Source: JALORV01 sp963724365
Lineage (GTDB): Bacteria > Pseudomonadota > Gammaproteobacteria > Burkholderiales > Burkholderiaceae_F
Direction: 5' to 3'
DNA: 64,000 nucleotides
Assembly: GCA_963724365.1 (NCBI GenBank)
Contig: CAVRUR010000014.1
Location: 124,001-188,000, forward strand
Below the pieces are notes generated by a model, which saw only the letters and a program-made list of their open reading frames with translations, was not told where the DNA came from and did no database searches. Shown in pieces: positions 22,683-32,639 of the stretch (position 1 is the stretch's first letter; the number at the start of each line of letters is the position of its first letter). The position numbers and the translations under genes are program-made.

Positions 22683-23607
22683 TCATGCGGCGCGCAAGTG
22701 GGCCACGCGCGCGTTGCCGCTGGGCGCCGGCGTCCGACCAGGTCCTGCACGAAGCGCGGCAGCGTGAACAGCGCCGGATGCATCGCCGGATGGTAGAAGC
22801 GCAGGTCGTCGAGCTTCCGCTCCGCCATGCGCTGCGCAATGGTCTCCACCGACACGGCGCGCGGATCGACCGTGTCGCTCGCGACGGCCAGGCACCACTG
22901 CGAGCCGTACAGCGGGATGAAGAGCGACAGCGGCGCCACGTGCTTGAACACCTTGCGCAGGTTCGCGGCATTCTTGCGCACGGTGTCGGCCTGGTAGACG
23001 GGCGATCCGAGGTGCAGCGTCAGCAGGCCGCCCGGCTTCAGGCAGCGCTGGCACATCCGGAAGAACTCTTCCGAGTACAGGTGGAACGCCGGCGTGTCCG
23101 GGTCCGTCAGGTCGAGCACGATCATGTCGAAGCGCTCGGTGGTCGACTTCACGTACTCGTAGCCGTCACCGATGCGGATCTCCAGGCGCGGATCGTCGAG
23201 CGCCCCCTTGTGGATGGCGCCGAGGTACTTGCGCGAAATGTCGATGACGACCGGATCGAGTTCCGCCATCACGATGCGCTTGACGCTCGGATGCTTGAAC
23301 AGCTCCTCTGACGAGCCGCCGTCGCCACCGCCGATCACGAGGATCGATTCCGGATTCGGATGCGCGAGCGCCGCCGGGTGCGTCATGCACTCGTGATAGA
23401 AGAACTCGTCGCCTTCGGACGTCATCAGGCGCCCGTCGAGGCGGAACAGTCGGCCGAACTGGTGCGTGTCGAACACCTCGATGCGCTGGTAGGCGATCTC
23501 GATCTCGGCCAGCTTCTCCTTGATCGGTGAAGCCGTAGCCGGAATGCGCGTTGAGCCAGTCGAAGCTCAGCTGCGACCGGGCGCTGTCCGTCGGCAGCCA
23601 CCGTCAC
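22683..23607 (-). CDS. speE: Spermidine synthase (polyamine aminopropyltransferase)
   Basis: Transfers an aminopropyl group from decarboxylated S-adenosylmethionine to putrescine. Seen: LSFDWLNAHSGYGF and IEIAYQRIEVFDTHQFGRLF at the N-terminus, GDEFFYHECMTHPA, the cofactor loop ILVIGGGDGGSSEELFKH, AELDPVVIDISRKYL, and the catalytic Asp in MIVLDLTDPDTPAFHLY. Frame changes near 23560, 23525 and 22740; the first two lie at the junction with speD. In the shifted C-terminal frame the protein ends GNARVAHLRAA at 22683, just before the terminator. About 305 residues. GTG near 23607 or 23601 is the likely start, overlapping speD. Confidence 0.9.
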
Positions 23608-24007
23608 GGGCTGCTTCGGCCGTCGCGCCGGCAACGTCACCGCGCGTGATGCGGTTGACGACCTGGTTCTGCGGCCGGAAGGCGACCAGTCAAGCGTGTC
23701 GAACAGCTGTTCGGCCTTGGCGGTGTTGTCTTCGGTGAAGTTGCAGACGTAGACGTCGAGCGTCACGCCGCGGCGCTCGGGCCAGGTGTGGATCGCGAGG
23801 TGCGATTCGGCGAGCAGGATCGTGCCCGGTGATGCCGCCCGGCTGGCCGTTCCAGTCCGGAAAGACATGCCACTTCTCGTCGACGATGGTGAGTTTGGCG
23901 TCGAGCGTGGCCTTGCGGCACAGCGTCGACAGTGTTTCGAGATCCGTGAGAGTGGCTGCGCTGCAGCCGCATTCGAACAGATCGCCAGTCAGGTGAAGGC
24001 CTTGCAT
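23567..24007 (-). CDS. speD: S-adenosylmethionine decarboxylase proenzyme (frameshifted)
   Basis: Provides decarboxylated AdoMet for SpeE. Self-cleaves to form a pyruvoyl cofactor at a serine. Seen: start MQGLHLTGDLFECGCS at 24007, AKLTIVDEKWHVFPDWNGQP, GGITG, then after a frame change LLAESHLAIHTWPERRGVTL, where the Ser in AESH is the cleavage/pyruvoyl site, and DVYVCNF. After a second change it reads VAFRPQNQVVNRITRGDVAG. About 147 residues. It ends in a TGA that lies inside the start region of speE; given the uncertain frames, a SpeD-SpeE fusion cannot be excluded. Confidence 0.88.
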
Positions 24008-24535
24008 CTTCGTCCCCCAGCAGGTCCGCCCTTATCGACCTGAATCGCGACTCGCGTCGCAACCCCACGATCCGGGACCCACGCGCTGTGGCGCGGCACG
24101 CGAGTCCTTGCAGCTTGCGCTGCACCTGCTGGCTATGGCGGGAATGCTGCCTAACGGCACGTTGCCTGCGTTCGACGCATTGCCGCGATACTGCCTGCGG
24201 CAGTCGGGTTCGAACTCTGGCGCCCGTTGCGTCCTTTCTGTTTCCGGATCGAATTTGGAAAAGCCGCGCATAGTATAGGAAATCTGCGCGTCTCAAATAG
24301 TTGCGCCTCTCCCAAGGTCAAGTTTGGAGCGACTGCTCCAGCCGGATGTGTCGCGGTCAACGAGTTGCCGCGTGACGGTGCGGCGGAGCCGGTCAGCCGG
24401 CGCTGCGTTTGCTAAAATCGCGCGCTTTCCACGGCAAAACCGGACTCTCCGGCGGCTGCGCGAACCGCAAGCACCTGACTTGCCGCAGCGCCGCCGAAGC
24501 CTCTCCGGATTGCCCCTTCTTCGAGACGCGCGACG
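24008..24535 (+). other. Divergent intergenic region between speD and tkt
   Basis: About 530 bases without a plausible gene on either strand. It must contain the promoters of the speDE unit (minus) and the tkt/gap unit (plus). Bases 24255-24330 are relatively AT-rich. A candidate -10 for tkt is listed separately. No structured RNA was recognised. Confidence 0.5.
24413..24418 (+). promoter_or_regulatory. Candidate -10 element for tkt
   Basis: TAAAAT followed by CGCGCG, 118 bases before the tkt start. The context TTTGCTAAAATCGCG resembles the other -10-like boxes of this window. The -35 hexamer at the expected distance (CGGTCA) is poor. Confidence 0.4.
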
Positions 24536-26592
24536 ATGAACGACGCCTCAACCCTCCGCGCGGTCCCGGCGTCGACGCGTGCCGACATGGCCAACGCGAT
24601 TCGCGCGCTGGCCATGGACGCGGTGCAGAAGGCCAACTCCGGCCATCCGGGCATGCCGATGGGCATGGCGGAGATTGCGGTGGCACTCTGGGGCGGGCAT
24701 CTTTCGCACAATCCGGCGAATCCGCACTGGCTGAATCGTGACCGCTTCGTGCTCTCCAACGGGCACGGCTCGATGCTGCAGTACGCGCTGCTGCACCTGA
24801 CCGGTTACGCACTGCCGATCGAGGAAATCGAGCGCTTCCGTCAGCTCGGCAGCCGCACGCCCGGTCACCCGGAGCACGGCCTGACGCCGGGCATCGAGAC
24901 GACGACCGGTCCTCTCGGCCAGGGATTCGCCAATGCGGTCGGCATGGCGCTCGCCGAGAAGCTGCTCGCCGCCGAATTCAATCGACCCGGCTACGCCGTC
25001 GTCGACCACCGCACCTATGTCTTCGTCGGCGACGGCTGCCTGATGGAAGGCATCTCGCACGAAGTCGCCTCGCTGGCGGGCACCTGGCAGCTCGAACAAG
25101 CTGATCGCGATCTACGACGACAACGGCATTTCGATCGATGGCCGTGTCAGGGCTGGTTCAACGACGACACCCGCGGCCGCTTCGCGGCCTACGGCTGGAA
25201 TGTCATCGGTCCGGTCGACGGCCACGACGTCGATGCCGTCGACGCCGCGATTGCCGCCGCGCAAGACCGAAGCGAGGCGACCGACGCTGATCATTGCGCG
25301 GACCGTGATCGGCAAGGGCTCGCCGGGCCGCGCGGGCAGCGAGAAGGCGCACGGCGAAGCGCTCGGCGAGGCGGAGATCGCGGCCACGCGCAGCGCGATC
25401 GGCTGGCCGCACGCGCCGTTCGTCGTGCCGGCGGCGATCCATGCTGCCTGGGACGCGCGCGCCCGCGGGCAGCAGCGCGAAGCCGCCTGGAACCAGCGCG
25501 TTCGAGGCCTATGCGCGCAAGTTTCCCGCGCGAAGCCGCGGAACTGCAGCGTCGCGCCGCCGGCGACCTGCCCGCCGACGTACGCGGCGACGCTGCGTTC
25601 GCGCGCTCGACGCGGCCGCGGCCAAGCGCGAAACCGTCGCGACGCGCAAGGCGTCGCAGCTGGCGCTCGACGCGCTCGCGCCGGCATTGCCGGAACTGCT
25701 CGGCGGCTCGGCCGACCTCACCGGCAGCAACCTGACGAAGTGGAGCGCCGCCAAGCCGCTGCGTGCCGACGCGCTCGACGGCCGCCACATCAACTACGGC
25801 GTGCGCGAGTTCGGCATGAGCGCGATCGCCAACGGCATTGCGCTGCATGGCGGTTTCATTCCGTTCGTCGGCACCTTCCTGGTCTTTTCCGACTACGCGC
25901 GCAACGCCGTGCGCATGTCGGCACTGATGAAGCAGCGCGTCGATTTACGTGTTCACGCACGACTCGATCGGACTCGGCGAAGACGGACCGACGCACCAGG
26001 CCGTCGAGCACGCGGCGAGCCTGCGCCTGATCCCGCATCTCGATGTCTGGCGGCCCGCCGATACGGTCGAGACGCTGGTGGCCTGGGCCGCCGTCGATCG
26101 AGCGCCGCGACGGCCCGAGCGCGCTGCTGCTGTCGCGCCAGAACGTGGCTTTTGTGGCGGGTCCGCGCGACGTCGCGGCGATCCGGCGCGGCGCCTACGT
26201 GCTGTCGGAGGCGCCGGCGGTGGCGTCAGCGCGCGCGCGCGGTGCTGATCGCCACCGGCTCGGAACTGCCGCTCGCCGTCGAGGCGCAGAAGGTGCTGGC
26301 GGCTGCCGGCGTGCCGGTGCGGGTCGTGTCGATGCCGTCGACGACGGTGTTCGACCGGCAGAGCGTCGAGTACAAGGCGAGCGTGCTGCCCGCCGGCGTG
26401 CCGCGCATCGCCATCGAGGCCGGAGTCACGGACTTCTGGTGGAAGTACGTGCGCGCCGAAGGCGCGGTGATCGGAGTCGACCGCTTCGGCGAGTCCGCGC
26501 CTGCCGGCGCGCTGTTCAAGCATTTCGGTTTCACGGTCGACAATGTCGTCGCCACCGTGAACGCAGTCATCGCTGAGGGGAAGAAGAAGTGA
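24536..26592 (+). CDS. tkt: Transketolase (frameshifted)
   Basis: Thiamine-diphosphate enzyme that moves two-carbon units between sugar phosphates in the pentose phosphate pathway. Seen: MANAIRALAMDAVQKANSGH, SNGHGSMLQYALLHLTGY, GPLGQGFANAVGMALAEK, the ThDP/Mg motif FVGDGCLMEGISHE continuing after a shift to AIYDDNGISIDG, the pyrimidine-domain GSADLTGSNLTKW, NYGVREFGMSAIANGIALHG, THDSIGLGEDGPTHQAVEHA and a C-terminal IATGSELPLAVEAQ. About 685 residues. Some seven frame changes between 25100 and 26240. Its stop overlaps the gap start (GTGA at 26589-26592), so tkt and gap are coupled. Confidence 0.95.
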
Positions 26593-27602
26593 CCATCAAA
26601 GTTGCCATCAACGGCTACGGCCGCATCGGCCGCAACATCCTGCGTGCGCACTACGAAGGTGGCAAGAAGCACGACATCCAGATCGTCGCGATCAACGATC
26701 TCGGCGATCCGAAGACCAATGCGCACCTGACCAAGTACGACACGGCGCACGGCACGTTCCCGGGGACGGTAGCGGTCGACGGCGATTCGATGGTCGTCAA
26801 CGGTGATCGCATCAAGGTGCTCGCCAATCGCAATCCGGCCGAACTGCCGTGGGCCGCGCTCGGCGTCGATGTCGTGCTCGAGTGCACCGGTTTCTTCACG
26901 ACCAAGGAGAAGGCCTCGGCGCACCTGAAGGGCGGCGCGAAGAAGGTCATCATCTCCGCGCCCGGTGGCAAGGACGTCGATGCCACGATCGTGTACGGCG
27001 TCAACCACGGCGTGCTGAAGGCCGCGCATACCGTGATCTCGAACGCGTCGTGCACGACCAACTGCCTGGCGCCGCTGGTCAAGCCGCTGCACGAGAAGAT
27101 CGGACTGGTGAACGGCCTGATGACGACGGTGCACGCGTATACCAACGACCAGGTGCTGACCGACGTCTATCACGAGGACCTGCGCCGCGCGCGCGCCGCC
27201 GCCCACAACATGATCCCGACCAAGACCGGCGCGGCCGCGGCCGTCGGCCTGGTGCTGCCGGAACTGAACGGCAAGCTCGACGGCTTTGCGATCCGCGTGC
27301 CGACGATCAACGTGTCGATCGTCGACCTGTCGTTCATCGCCGCGCGCGACACGACGGTCGACGAGGTCAACGGCATCATGAAGGCCGCGGCCGCGGGCGA
27401 GACTGAAGGGCGTGCTCGGCTACAACACCGATCCGCTGGTTTCCAGCGACTTCAACCACGACGCGCGTTCGTCGATCTTCGACGCCACGCTGACGAAGGT
27501 CTCCGGCCGTCTCGTCAAGGTCATCGAGCTGGTACGACAACGAGTGGGGATTCTCGCAACCGGATGCTCGACACGACCGTCGCGCTGATGGCGGCGAGGT
27601 AG
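26589..27602 (+). CDS. gap: Type I glyceraldehyde-3-phosphate dehydrogenase
   Basis: Oxidises glyceraldehyde 3-phosphate to 1,3-bisphosphoglycerate with NAD in glycolysis. GTG start. Seen: NAD-binding INGYGRIGRNILRAH, the active-site ISNASCTTNCLAPL with the catalytic Cys, HAYTNDQ, RRARAAAHNMIPTKTGAAAA, and WYDNEWGFSNRM at the C-terminus. Three single-base insertions, at about 27402 (A), 27529 (C) and 27557 (C), restore the frame when removed; because they sum to three, the open frame looks nearly full length. About 336 residues. Coupled to tkt. Confidence 0.97.
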   Translation: MTIKVAINGYGRIGRNILRAHYEGGKKHDIQIVAINDLGDPKTNAHLTKYDTAHGTFPGTVAVDGDSMVVNGDRIKVLANRNPAELPWAALGVDVVLECTGFFTTKEKASAHLKGGAKKVIISAPGGKDVDATIVYGVNHGVLKAAHTVISNASCTTNCLAPLVKPLHEKIGLVNGLMTTVHAYTNDQVLTDVYHEDLRRARAAAHNMIPTKTGAAAAVGLVLPELNGKLDGFAIRVPTINVSIVDLSFIAARDTTVDEVNGIMKAAAAGETEGRARLQHRSAGFQRLQPRRAFVDLRRHADEGLRPSRQGHRAGTTTSGDSRNRMLDTTVALMAAR

Positions 27603-27905
27603 CCGGCGCAGCGTCCGAGGCGGGGTCCGGCGCTGCACGCATCGGGGCTGCAACGCCCCGCTAGGTCGTTTGGCCGAGTCTGCGGAAACAGTTCCGGACG
27701 CCCTGCCTGCAGTAATCTCGATGCGGCACTGCTCGCGCGTTAACGGTCATACGTCGCGCGAAGCTGATCGTCGTTACCTGCGCGGAGCGGCGCTTTCGTA
27801 CCGCTTTTTCGGCCGTCCATCGGCCGTCAGCTGCCCTGCCAGCATCCGGATTTCGCGGCCGGAGCCGACGACTCGGCAACCCGTTACAGGAGTCGCATTC
27901 CGGTG
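27603..27905 (+). other. Intergenic region after gap
   Basis: About 300 bases without a gene. A 6-bp hairpin CGGGGC/GCCCCG (27643-27660) with little T downstream could act as a weak terminator for tkt-gap. I see no clear promoter for the following protease gene. Confidence 0.4.
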
Positions 27906-30282
27906 ATGCGTCCACGTTCACATTGTCCTTGTCGTTCCATCGCGGTCGCGATCGCGACCGGCATGGCCGGCCTCGGAGCGCGTACTCCACGGGGTTGATG
28001 ACGCAGAAGCAGGCCGCGCTGCAGGGGCTGATCGCCACGCGCAAGACTGCCCGAGCAGACGGTCGACAAGCTGATCGTGCGCCTGCGAACGGCAAGTCCG
28101 AAGTCCAGGGCGAGCGCAATGTCGGCAGATCGCGTGCGCAGACGCTGTCGAAGTCCGCCGGCATCGGCATGAAGTCGCTGCGCTCCATGGCCGGCGGCTC
28201 GCACCTGATGCAGCTCGACGGCCCGATGTCGGTGGCCGAAGCGCGCGCGGTGGCGGCGCGCCTGGCGCAGGATCCGGCGAGTCGAATATGCCGAGCCGAA
28301 TATCCGATTCAGGAAGCTCGCGATGCCGAACGAGCCGCGCTTCACGCAGTGGCAGTGGAACCTGTTCGCACCGACCAGCAGCTATACCGGCTCGACCGGC
28401 GCGTCAACGGTGACCGCGACCGCAGCGGGCGGCGCCAACCTGCCGCCCGCGTGGGACTTGACGACGGGCTCGAACGATGTCATCGTCGCCGTCATCGACA
28501 CCGGCATCGCCAACCACACCGACCTGAACGGAGTCGCCGGCGGCGCGACCTACACCCCCGCGGGCCGCTTTCTGCCGGGCTACGACTTCATCTCGAGCGA
28601 TAACGGCACGACGCTGCCGGCGAACTTCGTCGCCAATGACGGCAATGGCCGCGATGCCGGATCCGTCGGATCCGGGCGACTGGATCACCGCGCCGACAAG
28701 ACGCAACTATCCGGACGACTGTGACGATCGGCGAGACGGCGCCCTACACGGCATTGGACAGCAGCTGGCACGGCACGCACATGGCGGGCATCGTCGCGGC
28801 GACCGCCAACAATGCGGTCGGCATCGCGGGCATTGGCTGGAATGTGCGCGTGCGTGCCGATCCGCGCGCTGGGCAAGTGCGGCGGCGATCTGTCGGACAT
28901 CGCCGAAGCGATCCGCTGGGCGCGCCGGACTGCCGGTGCAACGGCGTGCCGGCCAATCCGAATCCGGCGCAGGTGATCAGCCTGAGCCTCGGCGGCGGAG
29001 ACACGTGCAGCTCCGGAGATGCAGAACGCCGTGAATGCCGCGATCGGCGACGGGCGCCGTCGTGGTCGCGGCCACCGGCAACGACGGCAACATCGGCCTG
29101 ATCGCGCCGGCCAACTGCAACGGCGTCATCGCCGTCACCGCGCACACGATCAACGGCGAGAACGCCGATTACGCGAACATCGCCAGCACGACGACGCCGA
29201 AGGCCGAGATGCTGAGCGCGCCCGGCGGCGGCCCGCCGACACTGTTGGGCGCGGACGGCCCGACCGACAATCCGAACTGGGACGGCTACTACATCTACTC
29301 GAGCGTGCTGTTCGGGCCGACCTCGCCGACCAGCAGCAACGCGTCAGCGGCAGCAGTGGGTCCGGCCTATGCGGGCTTCGTCGGCACCAGTCCGGCGACG
29401 CCGCATGTGGCGGGCGTTGCGGCGCTGCTGAAGTCGTTCGTGCCCGATGCGACGCCGGCGCAGATCCGTTCCTACCTCGCTGACGCAACGTGCGCGCCGT
29501 ACCCGGCCGGCAGCGTCTGCGCCACCGGCGGCACGTTCGCCGGTCAATGCGGCACGGGACTGCTCGACGCCGAAAAGGCACTGACGCGCGGCGGGTCCGC
29601 TGGCCGCGTTCCGGCGTCCGTTGCGGGCACCGACCAGGTGGTTGCTCCGGGAGCGACCGTCACGCTGAACGGCACGGCGAGCAAGGCCTACTGCGGCAAG
29701 ACGATCACCGTCGTACCAGTGGACGCAGACTGGTGGCACGCCGACGGTCACGCTCGCCACACCGAACGCGGCAATGTCGACGACATTCACCGCGCCGGCG
29801 ACCGGTTCGCTGACGTTCCGGCTGCGCGTCACCGACAGCAGCGCGAAGGTCGGTGACGACTGCGTGGTCGTGCGCGTCAACAGCGCGCCGACGCTGGCGG
29901 CGGCGCCTGCCGAGCCAGAGTGCGACGGTCGGCAGCGTCGTCTCGTTCACGGTTACGGCGAGCGATGTCGATGGCGATGCGCTGACGTACGTCGCCGACG
30001 ACCGGTTCGACGGTGCCGCTGACTGCGCTTGGCACCGACCGGGCAGTTCACCTGGAACACGAACGGGCTACAGCGCGGGCACCTATCAGCTGACGTACTT
30101 CGCGACCGACGGACTGGCGCAGAGCGCGACGCAGACCGTCACGATCACGCTGACCAGCGGCCGTGCCGCTGTCCCGCCGGCATCCGGCGGCGGCGGTGGT
30201 GGCGGCGCGTTACCGTGGCTGCAACTGCTTCTGCTCGGCGCGCTTCTTGTCGCGCCGACGATCCGCCAGCGCGAAGCGCTAG
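27906..30282 (+). CDS. Secreted S8 (subtilisin-like) serine protease with GlyGly-CTERM-like tail (frameshifted)
   Basis: Exported subtilase. Seen in order: signal-like N-terminus (SIAVAIATGMAGLGA); propeptide region; catalytic Asp in VIVAVIDTGIANHTDL; catalytic His in SSWHGTHMAGIVAATANN; ISLSLGGG; the oxyanion Asn region VVAATGNDGNIG; catalytic Ser in GFVGTSPATPHVAGVAALLK; then two Ig-like or cadherin-like repeats (VNLNGTASKAYCG-like, VSFTVTASDVDGDALTYV); a run of seven glycines; hydrophobic ALPWLQLLLLGALL; and, removing one extra C near 30257, VARRSASAKR and stop at 30282. This tail is the GlyGly-CTERM sorting type. About twelve frame changes. It converges on a rhombosortase-like gene. Confidence 0.88.
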
Positions 30283-30855
30283 TCCGAGCACCGAACCGCA
30301 GGCCGCGCCGATCAGGTGCGCCTGCGGCACGACCGCAGCGCCGAGCCAGTCGGCGTAGCGGCAACGCGTCGCCGCGCCGGCTGCTCCAGCGCGACCTTGA
30401 TCCAGCCGCCGACGAACAGTGCCGCCGGCAGCCACAGCGTGCGCGCAGCGTCCGCGGCCGCGCGCTGACGAGCCACGTTGGCTGCGCCGGCGAAAAACAG
30501 CGCGTGCAGCACGCCCGACAGTCCGCGATACCACGCGATCCCCGGATCGAGCCACGCCAGTCCCGCGCTGATCACCAGTGCCGATGACGACCAGCACGAA
30601 CGCCTGACGTCGCGCGCTCAGATCCGGCGCGAACAGTCGTGCGACGATGAGCAGCGCCAGCGGCATTGATCGCGGCATGTGGCCAGTTCAGGTGAACCAG
30701 GTGACCGCGTCAGCAGCGCCACGGTTCGGTGCGCGAGCAGCGCGCGCCGGTATTCGAGCGCGTCGGCGACACCGAAGGCCTGCAGCAGCAGGACCAGCAC
30801 GGCAATGCGCGAGGGCGCAGCGCTCAGCCGTCGAGAACGAGAACGTCGCGCATGA
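30279..30855 (-). CDS. Rhombosortase (RrtA-like intramembrane serine protease, frameshifted)
   Basis: Rhomboid-family membrane protease of the rhombosortase type, expected to cleave GlyGly-CTERM tails. Seen: a hydrophobic helix IAVLVLLLQAFGVADALEYR; LAHRTVALLTGHLVHLNWPH, where the HLxHLNxxH string is the rhomboid signature; AINALALLIVARLF; ISAGLAWLDPGIAWYRGLSG with VLHALFFAGAA, the catalytic Ser lying in RGLSGVLH; LFVGGWIKVALEQP; and QAHLIGAACGSVLGL with the catalytic His. About 190 residues. Around five frame changes, so the start (ATG 30855) and the end are approximate. Convergent with the S8 protease at 27906, which carries the matching C-terminal signal. Confidence 0.82.
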
Positions 30856-30879
30856 GGCCTTTCGTCTGTCAACGGCTCG

Positions 30880-30885
30880 TATAAT
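30880..30885 (+). promoter_or_regulatory. Candidate -10 element for pgk
   Basis: A perfect TATAAT, 81 bases before the pgk start. It lies in the gap between the divergent rhombosortase and pgk genes. The -35 position at 17-bp spacing (GCCTTT) is a poor match. Confidence 0.5.
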
Positions 30886-30965
30886 GCCGAACTCGCTTGC
30901 GCTGCGCGTCGCCCGTCTGTGCAGCGCGTCCTGCGTGGCCACCAAGAACAATTCCGCAGCCCTCC

Positions 30966-32171
30966 ATGCGCGTCCATACCCTCGAAGAACTTGCCCGCAG
31001 CGGGCAGCTTGCCGGCCGGCGTGTGTTCATCCGCTCCGATCTCAACGTGCCGTTCGACGATGCCGGCAACATCACCGAGGACACGCGCATCCGTGCGTCG
31101 GTGCCGGCGATCCGCATGGCGCTCGATGCCGGCGCCGCGGTCATGGTGACGTCGCACCTCGGCCGGCCGACCGAGGGTGAACTGAAGCCGGAGGATTCGC
31201 TGGCGCCGGTGGCGCAGCGACTCGGCGAGTTGCTCGGGCCGACCGGTGCCGCTGCTGGCCAATTGGGTCGACGGTGTCACGGTCGCGCCGGGCGAAGTCG
31301 TGCTGCTCGAAAACTGCCGCGTGAATCGCGGGCGAGAAGAAGAACAGCGACGAACTGGCGCGCAAGATCGCCGCGCTGGCCGACGTCTACGTCAACGACG
31401 CGTTCGGCACCGCGCATCGGGCCGAGGCGACGACGCACGGCGTCGCCAAGTTCGCGCCGATCGCCTGTGCCGGCCCGCTGCTGGCGGCCGAGATCGAGGC
31501 CCTGGGCAAGGCGCTCGGCAATCCCAAGCGGCCGCTGGCCGCGATCGTGGCGGGCTCCAAGGTCTCGACCAAGCTCACGCTGCTCAACAATCTGGCGCAG
31601 AAGGTCGATCGACTGATCGTCGGCGGCGGCATCGCCAACACGTTCCTGCTGGCCGAAGGCTTTCCGATCGGCAAGTCGCTGGCCGAGCCCGACCTCGTGC
31701 CGGAGTGCAAGAAGGTGCTGGCCACGCTGGCGGCCAAGGGCGCAACGCTGCCGCTGCCGATCGACGTCGTCGTGGCGAAGGAGTTCTCCGCCACGGCGCC
31801 GGCCACCGTCCGCCGCGCCGACGACGTGCATGCCGACGAGATGATCCTCGACATCGGTCCGCAAAGCGCGCTGCGCGCTGTCGCACGTGCTGCGCGATGC
31901 CGGCACGATCATCTGGAACGGACCGGTCGGCGTGTTCGAGTTCGACGCGTTTGCCGACGGCACGCACCAGATGGCACTGGCGATCGCCGAAGCGACCGCC
32001 AACGGCGCGTTTTCGATCGCCGGCGGCGGCGATACGCTGGCGGCGATCGCCCGCTACGGCATCGGCGATCGCATCAGCTACATCTCGACCGGTGGCGGCG
32101 CGTTCCTCGAGTTCCTCGAAGGCAAGACGCTGCCGGCGATCGAAGTGCTGCAGTCGCGCGCCGCGGCATGA
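30966..32171 (+). CDS. pgk: Phosphoglycerate kinase (frameshifted)
   Basis: Transfers the phosphate of 1,3-bisphosphoglycerate to ADP in glycolysis. Seen: VFIRSDLNVPFDDAGNIT, SHLGRPTEG, VVLLENCRVN, YVNDAFGTAHRAEATTHGVA, VAGSKVSTKLTLLNNL, GGGIANTFLLAEG, TIIWNGPVGVFEFDAF and the nucleotide-binding C-terminal FSIAGGGDTLAAI and STGGGAFLEFLEGKTLPAI. About 400 residues. Frame changes near 31245, 31327 and 31880, the first two explained by one extra base each. Followed by a VOC protein, pyk and fba; the block tkt-gap-pgk-pyk-fba covers lower glycolysis. Confidence 0.96.
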
Positions 32172-32198
32172 CGGCCAAGCCGATCAGGAGAGTCATCG

Positions 32199-32635
32199 TT
32201 GAGCCGCTTCGCCGTCGCCGGACTGGATCACGTGCACGTCTACGTGCGTGACCGCGGCGCGGCGGCGCGCTGGTACGGCACGGTGCTCGGACTGCGGCGC
32301 GACCGCCGGTTTGCCGCGTGGGCGCGCGAGGTCGGTGGTCCGCTGACGCTGACGGCCGCCGACGGCGTGACGCCACGTCGCGCTGTTCGAGGACGACCGC
32401 CGCGCCGGCCACGGCACCACGGTCGCGCTGCGCACCGACGGTGAGGGCTTCGTCGCCTTCTCGCGGCGCGCCGCGCGGCTGCCGCTTTACGACAAGCGCC
32501 GCCGGCCGGCACCGCCGCGGCTTGCAGGATCACGACCAGTCGCTGTCGCTGTACTTCAACGATCCCGACGGCAACCCGATCGAACTGACCACCTACGACG
32601 CCGCACTCGCGCGGCCTCGGCTGCACGGACGCTGA
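32199..32635 (+). CDS. VOC-family (glyoxalase/dioxygenase fold) protein (frameshifted)
   Basis: Small metalloprotein-like fold with unknown substrate. TTG start at 32199 behind AGGAG (32187-32191). Seen: GLDHVHVYVRDRGAAARWYG, with the first metal-ligand His of the VOC fold, then LGLRRDRRF, and after frame changes LFEDDRRAGHGTTVALRTDG and LSLYFNDPDGNPIELTTYDA, with the terminal Glu ligand. About 145 residues. It is wedged between pgk and pyk with short gaps (27 and 4 bases), so it is co-transcribed with them; that suggests a role in handling a glycolytic by-product, which is only an inference. Confidence 0.78.
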
Positions 32636-32639
32636 GACC

